From NCBI GenBank assembly GCA_012845835.1, contig JABAKD010000025.1, positions 31,812,314 through 31,876,313 on the forward strand: DNA of 64,000 nucleotides. The letters are read 5' to 3'. The notes under the pieces were generated by a model. That model saw nothing but the letters and a program-made list of their open reading frames with translations. It was not told the DNA's origin and did no database searches. The stretch is from Undaria pinnatifida. Its lineage: Eukaryota > Sar > Phaeophyceae > Laminariales > Alariaceae. The position numbers and the translations under genes were made by a program. The first letter of the stretch is position 1. Each line of letters starts with the position of its first letter. This document shows positions 36,522 through 46,931 of this stretch, one piece after another.

Positions 36522-37862
36522 AACGCCCCCTCTTTTCCGACCACCTACACGATCGCCTAGACCTAGCACCACGCGTATAACAAGCTGCTACATATCTTTG
36601 ATCTCACAGCCGAAGTGTATTTGAATATTATTTGTGACCTAAACCTCCTAAAAATCCCCCCCCCCCCCTCTTGCTCTCCCTTACTCAAACGCCCCACCAA
36701 ATATCAAAATCCGCCACATTAATAAACACTTCACGCACAGGATATCACCTCATTATCTTTCGAGAGCCATCCATGCCGCTGTGTTCCCCCCCCCCCCCCC
36801 CCCCCCCTCTAACGCCCCCTCTTTCCCGACCACCTGCACGATCGCCTAGACCTAGCACCACGCGTATGACAAGCTGATACATATCTTTGATCTCACAGCC
36901 GAAGTGTATTTGAATATTTTTTGTGACCTAAACCTCCTAAAAAATCATCCCCCCCCCCCCCCCTCTTGCTCTCCCTTACTCAAACGCCCCACCAAATATC
37001 GAAATCCGCCACATTAATAAACACTTCACGCACAGGATATCACCTCATTATCTTTCGAGAGCCATCCATGCCGCTGTTTCCCCCCCCCCCCCCCCGCCTC
37101 GAACGCCCCCTTCTTCCCCATCACCCGCACCTTCGCCTAGACCTAGCACCACACGTATAACAAACCCCTCACCTAAAGCCCTTCCCCCCCCCCACCCCCC
37201 CCCCCACCCCCCACCCCCGCCCCAACCCCCCACCCTCCCCCCCCAACCCATCCCAACCCCACCCCCTCGAACACTCCACCCTCTCTTTACTCACTGATTG
37301 TACGACTTACCCCAGGATATACACGATAAACTGATGTATTATTTCCAAAAATGTCACATTTATCCCCTCGAAATAATGTATAGTTTCCAGGCACATATCG
37401 AGCTGCCCCCCCCCCCCCCCCCCCGCCCCAACCCCCCCCCCCCCCTCCCCCCCCCCCCGCCCCCAATAATATACTGGTGCCAAAACCGTCAGATTTATCC
37501 CCTCGAAAGGATTTATAGCTTACATGCACAAATTGCCCCTCCCCCCCCCCCCCCCCCCCCCCGCCCCCCTCCAAACCCGCTCGCTTTTGATCAAAACCAG
37601 GCCCCCCTTTCCCTTCACAGCTGTCAGATTTTGTCCCCCTCAGAAACGGGTTTTATAGTTTCCGCGCACAGACTGACTAAAATCATCCTGTTGACCCTGA
37701 TAGCTACACTGTAGCTGTAAGGGGAGTCGCCGACCTATATCCTTAATGAGGACACACAACCCGTAATGCGCGCGATCGGAGTATCACACACAGCTTGCAA
37801 AGATGAGTTTCGACGAAATCTTCGATCTCACAGCTGGAGTGTATTTTAATTTTTATAATAAT
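36170..37862 (-). repeat. G-rich modular repeat, longest copy
   Basis: Near-complete inverted counterpart of 890-2290, with one extra internal duplication. The ~290-bp block with CACGCACAGGATATCACCTC occurs at about 36700-36955 and again at 36990-37140. C runs on this strand correspond to G runs on the sense strand. Confidence 0.85.
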
Positions 37863-39005
37863 AAAAAAAAATGATCCAGCTGTGAGATCAAAGATTTCAA
37901 TGGGAAGATTTCGTCGAAATTGATAATTGCAAGCTGTGTGTACTCCAATCGCACGTATTACCGTAAACTACACAAGATAACACACCCACAAAAGATACCA
38001 CACCCCCCACAGAATACGACACCCCGGTGATAACTTTGGGCGCATTTTTGCAACCATCGATTTATCACCGGGGCTACACAAGATACCACACCCCGGTGAT
38101 AATTTTAGTTACGCCGCATACATTCACAGGGTCCCTCTTTTCTACCACCGGGGTCATAGAACATCTGCCCTGTGGGCACACAACACCGCACCCTGTGTGC
38201 GGGGGGAACACCCCGTGTGGAGACCTCCAACAACATGAACGTTGAGGGAGAGCAAAATGCCTCTGCAAGTGCCCCCGCTTCTCCGACAACTGCTTCGACC
38301 GCAGCTGTACCAGTAGCAGGCGCAAAAACATACCGTGTGTGCAGACGTTCGGACAGGTATCACCCCCCCGCAATACCACACCCCTTCACGTGTGCCGCAG
38401 CAGCGGCTCAACTCTACAAGGAGTGCTTCGGTATCCCCCCCCAAGCACGACCTGCGGGTGTTCGGAGGTTATCACACCCCCTGGTTTATCACACCCCCTT
38501 ATTTATCACACCCCCAAACACACCCTGTGGGTGTTCGGACGTGCTATCACACCCCCTGGTTTATCACACCCCCACATTTATCACACCCCCAAACGTACCC
38601 CGTGGGAGGTCGGACGTGCTATCACACCCCCAGGTTTATCACACCCCCTGGGGGCCGCCGCGACCAGCACTCTATCACCGGGGCTACACAAGATACCACA
38701 CCCCCCAAAGGATACCACACCCGGTGATAATATTTTCAAGCGCTCAAATGTATCACCGGGGGTGTGTTATCTTGTGTAGTTTACGGTATTACTGCGTGTG
38801 TGTCCTCATTACTAGTGAAGTATATAGGTTGGCGATTCCTCTTAGAACTACAGTTCAGCATGTACCAGGGTGAACAGAGTGAGGAGAATCAATCTGTGCG
38901 CCAGGGTCAACAAGAAGATGACGTTAATCAATCTGTGCGCCGAAGCTAAAAAAAAAAACATTTCTGAGGCAGACAATAACTGACGGTTGTGGAAGAAATG
39001 CACCA
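37863..39005 (+). repeat. G-rich modular repeat interrupted by the TIR element
   Basis: The left part (37863-37960) and right part (38787-39005) are one repeat copy split by the 826-bp TIR insertion. It abuts the preceding copy head to head at an A/T-rich junction (37840-37875). Confidence 0.75.
37961..38786. mobile_element. 826-bp TIR element nested in a G-rich repeat copy
   Basis: Perfect 27-bp terminal inverted repeats (37961-37987 and 38760-38786) begin CCGTAAACTACACAAGATAA. TATTA stands on both sides (37956-37960 and 38787-38791), a likely target duplication; ATT is an alternative reading. The flanks together form GCACGTATTACTGCG, the uninterrupted sequence of sister repeats. The interior holds repeats of TATCACACCCC and two direct copies of CACCGGGGCTACACAAGATA (38074 and 38679). 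No transposase is seen, so it is non-autonomous. Family not assigned. Confidence 0.82.
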
Positions 39006-39034
39006 ATCAATTTATCATGGCACATATATGTATT

Positions 39035-40640
39035 ATAAAAATATAAAACATTCCAGCTGTGAGATCGAGTATTTCGTCGAAACTCATTTTTGCAAGCTGT
39101 GTGTGATACTCCGATCGCGCGTATTACGAGTTGTGTGTCCTCATTAAGGATACAGGTCGGCGACTCCCGTTGCAACTACAGTGTAGCTATCAGGGTCAAC
39201 AGGGTGATGTTAGTCAGTTTTTGTGTGCGGAAACTATAGAACACGTTTCTGAGGGGGACCAAATCTGACAGCTGTGGAAGGAAATGCATCAGTTAATCAG
39301 GTGACTCCTGTGAGTCGAATAACCGGTGAGGGGACAGCGGAGTTTTCAAGGACGTGGGGGCCTGGTTTTCATCAAAAGGGGGGGGGGGATGGGGAGGGGG
39401 GGGGGGGGGAGGGGGGGGGGGGGAGGGGGGGGGGGGAGGGGGGGGAGAGGGGGGGGAGGGGGGAGGGGTGTGGGGGGAGGGGGGAGGGGTGTGGGGGGGG
39501 GGGGGGGGGGGGGGGGATAGGGGAGCGGGGTGGGGGGGTGGGGGGGGGGGGGGGGGAGAGGGGGGGGGGGGGGGAGGGGGGGGTGGGGGGGGGGGGGGGG
39601 GGGGGGGGGCAGGGGGGCGGGGGGGGGGAGGGGCGGGGGTGGGGGAGGGGCGGGGAGGGGCGGGGAGGGGGGGGGAGGGGGGGGGCGGGGGGGGCAGCTG
39701 AATTTGTCCGTGGAAACTATACACCCTTCAAGGGGATAAATCTGACGGTTTTGGAAAGAATGCACCAGTGTATCATCGGGGGGGCGGGGCAGCTCAATCT
39801 GTGCGTGGAACTATACATCCTTTAAGGGGATGAATGCTACGGTTTTGGAAATAATGCACCAGTTTATCATGTATATCCTGTGAGTCGTACAACCAGTGAG
39901 TAGAGGGCGAAGTGTTCGAGGGGGTGAGGGTGGGGTGGGGGGGTGGGGAGGTGGGGGGTGGGGGGGGTGGTGGGAGAGGTTGGGGGCGGAGGGGGGCGAA
40001 GAGGCTTTCGGTTCCACAGATATAGGGGTTTTTTATATAGGTGGTGCTACGCCTAGGCGATGGTGCGGGTGACGGGGAAGGAGGGGACGTCGGGGGCGGG
40101 GGGGGGTGGGAATTGCAGCATTGGCATGGACGGCTCTAGAAAGATAATGAGGTGATATCCAGTGCGTGGAAGTGTTTATTAATATGGCGGACTTCGATAA
40201 TTGGTGGGGCGTTTGAGCAAGAGAGAGCGGGGGAAATATTTATATATATTACAAAAAATGAAAATATATATCGTATGCCTTATATCCGGTGAGGGGAAGG
40301 TGGGAGTTGTGTTTTGGGGGGAGGGGGGGAGATCAATCTGTCCGTGGACAATATAAATATATATCCCGCTTTTTAGGGAGGACAAATCTGACGGCTAAGG
40401 AAGCAAATCATCACCTGATTATGTACATTCTGTAAGTAGTATAACCCGGCGGAGGGTTTGGTTTGGAAGGTTCAAAGAGCGGGGAGGGGGGGGGGGTCCA
40501 ACAGTTTTAGGTCGCATAAATGAATAGGAGCTTGCTGTAGGAGCGGTGCTAGATCTAGGCTGTGGCGGGGGTGACGGGAAGGAGGGGGCGAAGGGGAGCA
40601 TATTCGTACTGAAGCATACGTACACAATGTGGTTACAGCG
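39035..40640 (+). repeat. G-rich modular repeats, with a 330-bp almost pure G/A tract
   Basis: A copy begins near 39035. At about 39375-39695 the strand is nearly all G with scattered A, C and T. Further modules at 39705-40240 and a diverged one at 40250-40640 follow. Long Gly or Pro frames here come from the G run. Confidence 0.8.
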
Positions 40641-40984
40641 GTCCATATAGACACACCCCAAGGCACCACATGGACCGTTTTCTGTATGGTCCAATCAATG
40701 TCCAAAGACTTGTACTCCTTCCAAATCGTTGAAACAGCTAAGAGAGAAAAGTTGCGAGCTGTGCGAGTTTGGTAAGGGGTTAGAGGCGTACTAGATTAGT
40801 CCGTTTGTACATGCAAAAGGTTAACCAACACTAGCTTCCCCGAAATCACCTTACAACACTGCCCCCCCTGAAACGGCGGGATAGAAGGTCGGCCGGAGAT
40901 ACGGGCGGACCTGTCAATATCCACACGGTTTCATTTTCCAGGTATACCGGGGAGAGTATTTTTCATGTTCGACATTGAGAAAGC

Positions 40985-41095
40985 CTGAAAGAAAATATTG
41001 TTGCGGATGGTGGGATTCGAACCCACGATCCGAAAAACCCATGTCCTGACGACGACACTATTTGTTAAGGAGTTTGAGGGGTACTAGCCCGTTTG
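40985..41095 (-). tRNA. tRNA-like sequence, probably a pseudogene or SINE head
   Basis: On the minus strand the end reads GTGGGTTCGAATCCCACCAT, a perfect T-arm and B box, followed by CCGCAACA. An A-box-like TGGTCAAACGGG lies ~75 nt upstream. No 5' strand pairs with the acceptor end, so a normal cloverleaf does not close. An anticodon cannot be called safely. Confidence 0.3.
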
Positions 41096-41331
41096 ACCAC
41101 TTGGAAAAGGTTAACCAATAGCTTACCCAAACTTAGCTGTCCCAATCTTCGATATGCTCAAGATGATCGTAATCACGACGTGCACACAGGCAGGGGGGAT
41201 GTTGGTTTATGCCTGTGCACAAGTCTGAATTACTATGATGGTATTTTGGTGTAGCATCTTCGGAGAATGTGGGGGAACCTATGGTTTCTAGAAAGGATAT
41301 ACCGTTACAGACTATATAAGTGGTCCCTAAG

Positions 41332-41428
41332 CTCATGATGAAGGTCACCACGTGAGGGAGTGATCTCATGATGAAGGTCACCACGTGAGGGAGTGATCTC
41401 ATGATGAAGGTCACCACGTGAGGGAGTG
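41332..41428 (+). repeat. Three perfect 33-bp tandem copies, each with CACGTG
   Basis: Unit begins CTCATGATGAAGGTCACCAC and ends GTGAGGGAGTGAT. Each unit contains a CACGTG palindrome (G-box/E-box core). Confidence 0.93.
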
Positions 41429-41729
41429 GGAAAAGCCCCTGAGTGGCACTGCATGTTACTGCACTTTCCTGAACTTCCGTTGCTTATATATAGTCGTATA
41501 TATTTTCTACTTCTCTTTCCAGCCCGATGGCTCCCCGGATTACGTGACGTCTGTCTCCGTGATTGAGCCGGGCATGCGCCAACCACCCGTGTACGTTGAC
41601 GGTCAAACACAAGTCTTATATATCAAGTTGGATTTATCCGTGCAGTTCGGTGGTGGCGGCCATGCTCCTACTCCTACTCAACTACTCCTACTCATCGTCG
41701 GCCCTGTACCGAATATACAATACAAGCTA

Positions 41730-41890
41730 CATTATACTTGCAAAGGGAATCGCCGACCTATGTCCTAATGACGACACACAACCCGTAATACGCGCGATCG
41801 GAGTATCACACATAGGTTGCAAAGATCAGCTTCGACAAAATCTTCGATCTTACAGCTGGAGTGTATACAAATTTTTTAGAATATACTATG
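41730..41890 (-). repeat. G-rich modular repeat, end fragment
   Basis: AATCGCCGACCTATGTCCTA, GCGCGATCGGAGTATCACAC and TTACAGCTGGAGTGTAT mark the terminal ~160 bp. Confidence 0.72.
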
Positions 41891-42989
41891 AGCTAAAAAG
41901 ACCTAAAAGAAAGCTGAAACGCAGCAATAACGCGCAGATGACACTACCCAGCCGGTGTCGGGGCAGCAGACCCGAACTGGATTCCCAATACAATACTGGA
42001 GGGTAAGAAGCATTGCTGCCTCGTCTGTCGGCTCCATACTGCTGCTGCTGTGCCTTCGACTGTGGTGTCCCTATCGACATTATCACCTCAATCTTGCCTC
42101 GATAGTCCCTCGTGCAATAGACACTTCTTCTCTGCAGATATCCCCAAGCGGTTTTTGGTAACTTAATTTCGTGATTAATTTATAGTACAGCTACTATTAA
42201 TATAATACTACTGCTGTCGTAGCGACGTTCCACCAGTCCATCAGCTGTCAGCGATGAGAAATATATTCCGTCGGCAAATTTCAAAACGAAATTTTCATTT
42301 CGTTAGCCATTCAACGGTTGTGGACGCGCCACAATTCTGACGTCCATTGGCTCTGTCTAGTCTTCGTATTTCGAACGTTCCATCGCTCCATAGAAAACCG
42401 TTAATTCACGTACTATTACCGAACCTTCATGGTATTCATGGTATTGTTCATGGTATTGTCCATGGTATTGTCCATGGTATTTTCCGTGATATTGTCGGTC
42501 CCGTACTTTAGTTTCGATTTCTATTTATGGCAGGATTGTATCAGGAATATATCATCACCCACGACTACCCGGGGCTCTATCTTTCCACGGACATCTCAGA
42601 AACAACAACGCATTCAGTTTGTGTTCCAACGGGTAGTTCATTCTACATACGTTATATATGTGCACTCCTATGACATCTGGGTTTCGTGTTCTTTACTACA
42701 CTGACTGGTAGTTACACCCGTCTACGCCGAGCACAAGCTATTACATTCACTACATACACGACATACACTACATACACTAGATACACAAAGGCAGTGAGTG
42801 TAACTGTGCCGGATATCGTACCAACAATTTAAATGTTTCGTTCGACAAAAAAGTGTTCCATAATTATCGACACTAAAGCATTGACACAAAACGACAAAAC
42901 CATTGGCACCAAACGCTTCCCAAGGAGAATGGGGAAGCGGCAACACACAGCAGCTGGCTGTAGCGAACGGGAGCCACCCACGACCTGAG

Positions 42990-43740
42990 CAGCGAAGAAG
43001 GAAGACTCGTGAGATTTTCCGTTGGATGCCCCATTGGCCATGCCATGGGGTCTTCCCGTGGGATGTTCTGTAAAATACCCCTGGAGATATTCCGTGGTGG
43101 TGTTGTATGTATAGACGGTCCGACGTAACATCCCATGGGAACTACGATGGATTTCGTGATATCCCACGGAATGCAACGTGATGTTCCACGAAATGTCCCG
43201 TTAGACTATCCATCCCATTGAACGTCCGATGGGATGTCACATGCGACAAACTACACCCAATGGGTCGTCTTATTATGGGACATGGATCGTCTTATGGGAC
43301 ATCTCGCGGGACATGTGTTAATAGTTCAACTAGCTCTCATGGAGAGCGCCGCGAGATGTTTGGGAAGTCCCATGCGATGTCTCGTGAGGTTAAACACCTC
43401 GAACAGGAATTGAAAATAATATACCATGGGATGTACTATTAGACTGGTCTAAAACTTCGTATGATAGTAAGAGGTATGACATGAACGACGTCCCACGGGC
43501 ACCCCACTGGATGTGCTACGGTACATAATACATACCAGGTACATACATACATACATACATACATACATACATACATACATACATACATACATACATACAT
43601 ACATACATACATACATACATACATACATACATACATACATACATACATACATACATACATACATACATACATACATACATACATACATACATACATACAT
43701 AGCGAGTAGCATCCCAATGGACGATAATATCCCATTTGAT
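42990..43740. repeat. Degenerate CCCATGGGATGT array, left half
   Basis: Many variants of TCCCATGGGATGTxxC, itself palindromic (ATCCCATGGGAT), irregularly spaced by 20-40 bp. The right half continues at 44665-44830 beyond the G-rich insertion. Confidence 0.6.
43541..43700. repeat. (ACAT)n microsatellite, ~40 units
   Basis: Uninterrupted tetranucleotide run of about 160 bp. The long MYVC and YIHT frames across it are artefacts. Confidence 0.97.
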
Positions 43741-43741
43741 T

Positions 43742-44640
43742 AAGACTACTATAAAAAATGAAAATACACTTCAGCTGTGAGATCGAAGATTTCGTCGGAT
43801 TTCATCTTCGCAAGCTGTGTGTGATACTCCGATCGCGCGCATTACGAGTTGTGTGTCCTCATTAAGGATGTAGGTCGGCGACTTCCCTCACAACTACAGT
43901 GTAGCTATCAGGGTCAACAAGGTGATTTTAGTCAGTCTGTGCGCGAAAACCATAAAATTTAAAACCCGTTTATGCGGGGAACAAAATCGGACAGCTGTGG
44001 AGGGAAATGTATCCTTTTATCAAGTGAATCTTGTAAGTCGAATAACCGGTGAGGGGGGGGGGGGCGGAGTTTTGAAGGACGTGGGGGCCTGGTTTTGATC
44101 ATAAGCGAGCGGGTTTGGAGGGGGGGGGGGGGGTGGGGGGGGGAAGGGGGGGCAATTTGTGCATGTAAGCTATAAATACTTTCAAGGGGATAAATCTGAC
44201 GGTTTTGGCAGCAGTTTATTATTTGGGGGCGGGGGGGGGTTGGGCGGGGGGGGGGGCGTGTGGGGCAGCTCAATATGTGCGTGGAAATTATACATTTTTT
44301 TGAGGAGATAAATGTGACGGTTTTGGAAATTATGCATCAGTTTATCATGTATATCCTGGGGTAAGTATCAGTGAGTAGAGAAAGGGTGGAGTGTTCGAGG
44401 GGGTGGGTTTGGGGGGGGGGGGGGCGGGGGGGGGAAGGGTTTTAGGTGAGATGTTTGTTGTACGTGTGGTGCTAGGTCTAGGCGATGGTGCGGGCGATGG
44501 GGAAGAAGGGAGCGTTCGGGGCGGGAGGGGGGGGGGAGAAGCAGCGGCATGGATGGATCTCGAAAGATAATTAGGTGATATCCTGTGCATGAAGTGTTTA
44601 TCAATCTGGCGCATTTCGATATTTGGTGGGGCGTTTGAGA
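43742..44640 (+). repeat. G-rich modular repeat with possible 6-bp target duplication
   Basis: A full copy from TATAAAAAATGAAAATACAC to TTGGTGGGGCGTTTGAG. AGACTA stands at both borders (43744-43749 and 44638-44643), and both flanks contain the same CCCATGGGAT-type array. Confidence 0.75.
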
Positions 44641-44664
44641 CTATGCGCAATCTCAATAGTCTCG

Positions 44665-44830
44665 TCTAGATGGCTGGCGTGATGTCCCATGGGATGTACC
44701 ATGATATGTCCCCTAACATAAACAAACATCATCCGAACGACGTGACATAGTCGATCCCGTCGGACGCCCTATAGTCCATTCATGGTTTGTTTGTCGCTGT
44801 TATTCCACGGGACGTTCCATGGGGTCATCA
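44665..44830. repeat. Degenerate CCCATGGGATGT array, right half
   Basis: Same motifs (GATGTCCCATGGGATGTACC near 44680, CCACGGGACGTTCCATGGGG near 44805). Confidence 0.55.
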
Positions 44831-44834
44831 AGAG

Positions 44835-46020
44835 ACAGTTGTGGGGCATTGGGCAGCCCGTGGCAAAGCTCGCAGGTGAAGCCATCGGATTTTCTGACTC
44901 AAACGGGACACTGAATAAGGCAGTTATTTCGAAGAAGGTATCCCCATATAAGGGTCTATAAAAGTTGCTACGATCGACTGAAGTGTTTCGACACCGACAC
45001 GATAGTACTGTTTGGCTTGTCGGTGAACGCCTTATCTCAGTGGCGGTTGAAGCGTCCACACCTGTGCATACACTTTCATCGCAATTGTTGTACACAACGA
45101 ACGACGTCACAACACAACGTGCGAAGGGAGCTTTGCGCCATCGCCCGACGCTAATAATTTGTCATGCTGTATAGGCTGCCCAGATGTTTCTAATCAATTA
45201 TTTGTGTGCTCTGGGGAGTGTGCTGGGCGCATTGAAAACTTTTGTTTATTAGCAGCGCAAGCACTTGCAGTATGAGCACGGCTTAGATGCTGTATTGGTA
45301 CTCGTATCGTGTTATCACACTCTCAGTAGCCGCCCTCTACAGAATCCTTAAATGTTAGCATTGACGTGGTATCATGTGCTTTCATTACTACAAAGACCTA
45401 GCAAGATGTCGGCTAACACATCAATACACAGCAGCATAGCAGTGCTTACCTCTTGCGATCTGACTAGCGTCGAATAGAGATAAACACAGAGATATCTCAG
45501 CAGTCGCACCACACGTGCCACATGAAGGTCCTCGCACGACGTCAGGTTCACACCGACGCTGATGTAGATGACGGCGTCCTGACTGTCCCGCTCGGCTTGG
45601 TCTGATACCATGCACGGCGTATTTCAAGCACCGAATGCGAGCCATCGTTTTCCAGCTCGTTCGTATTGAATTGAGTAAATTTGGTAACTGGGTAGGGGCT
45701 CTAGTTCCGTCCACACATTTCGGTGGGGGGTTGAGGATCAACGAAAGAGCATGGGGGCTCCGTTCTGGTCCAAAGCCTGCTTGCTAAGTACCCGCCCGTC
45801 ATAGACCCCAACCCAACCTTTTCATGGCTTCGAATGAACTTCGTTAACGCAATCGGAGATTTTGCGTAGCTGCCCTCGTCGACTTCTGGAATTTGAAATG
45901 TTAAGATTGAACAGGGTAGTGATATTGTCGGCCTTCTACAACTGTCCTGTGTTGACAATTGTGTCAGATATTTTCCGGAGCCTGACGAGTCTGATTGTTC
46001 CCTTGCCATAGGTATAGTCT
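44835..46020. other. No supported gene upstream of the metalloprotease
   Basis: Minus-strand frames at 45372-45741 and 45701-46009 overlap in different frames. Donor-like GTAAGC near 45450 hints at an exon but nothing links into a gene. Confidence 0.4.
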
Positions 46021-46378
46021 AGATGTCCACGTCAAACAGATAAGCCTGTCTGGCCGGTGAATAATTGGAAACCTTATGCTCGCCCTTCACGAAAGGATCC
46101 TCCAGTAAACAATGGATATCCCGGGCTTTCTAATTAGCGCGCTGTTATGAGGCCCTTCGGGGAATATATCGGGTGGGCGTCGGGGCGGTGTGGATCATGG
46201 GAAGGCATATTTAAGGTGCGATTTGCTGAAATCGACGTTTCCCCAAATATGTTGTTCAGAGTTACGAGACCAATATCGCTGTGAAACTGATAAACTAATA
46301 AAGCATTTGCCGCTAACCGCATCAATAGGGACAGGCACTAACGGGTAAACCCTTAACCAAACCTAACCCTACATAGCA
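46021..46378 (+). promoter_or_regulatory. Presumed promoter and 5' UTR of the metalloprotease gene
   Basis: Unique-looking DNA between the upstream intergenic region and the first Met. It has pyrimidine and adenine-rich stretches and an ACCAAACCTAACCCT tract just before the start codon. No TATA box at a fixed distance is recognisable, so the transcription start cannot be placed. Confidence 0.25.
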
Positions 46379-46931
46379 ATGCCCGTGCCGACAGGACTTA
46401 TGAAGGCTTCAAGTGCCGTGCACGCAACGCTGCTTCTCTCGGTGTTTGCGGCATGCTTTGCGCTGGATGGATCGAGAAACAGGATAACTGTTAGAAAGTA
46501 CAGGTCAAACTACAGGATCGACTCCTGGGACGACAATCGGGATGACCCGTACCGCGTGACGTTCTGGAAATTCGGCCTAAAATCGGTGTACACCTTCGAC
46601 ACCTCAGGGAACATCAAAACCCTCACGGCCCGCGATACGTTGTACACATTTGACTCGGCAGTAGGACGCAGGACACTTGTTGGCCTGGACGATGACGACA
46701 TAATGAAAGCCGATATTGACCCTGTCAATGCAATTTCCTGCACCGACTGCCAAGCCACATGGACCGCGGTGTGCGGCGTAGGAATTTCGGACGTGTGCTT
46801 CTTGGACGAGAATCCGATCGACGATTTCGATGAGGATGGGATAGACTCGGTACGCAGAATGTGTTCTGGTTTTGGAGCGGCATGCGAGTCATCCGCATTC
46901 GACGCTTGCGACGGACAGTGCACAGAGGATG
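46379..46931 (+). CDS. Exon 1: signal peptide and Cys-rich N-terminal region
   Basis: Encodes residues 1-184 and ends in phase 1 before GTAAGT. Two in-frame Met codons are possible starts (codons 1 and 8); starting at the second puts a Lys just ahead of the hydrophobic stretch, a more typical signal peptide. The mature part has no family I recognise. It contains an acidic stretch (about 143-156) and eight Cys at 121, 124, 132, 140, 162, 169, 177 and 181, suggesting a disulfide-bonded extracellular module. Confidence 0.85.

Noticed and set aside
37960-38790. CRISPR-like array of TTTATCACACCCCC repeats
   Set aside because: Repeat length and spacing are irregular, there are no unique spacers of constant size and no cas genes, and the DNA is eukaryotic.
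38172-38873. 233-codon frame across the TIR element
   Set aside because: It runs through non-coding TATCACACCCC repeats and past the right TIR into the host repeat, so it is not one gene. Only the short exon-like part is kept as a low-interest finding.
43439-43743. MYVC- and YIHT-repeat proteins
   Set aside because: Translation of the (ACAT)n microsatellite in different frames.
45372-46009. Possible minus-strand gene next to the metalloprotease
   Set aside because: Two overlapping frames with a few donor- or acceptor-like words but no consistent exon chain or domain.
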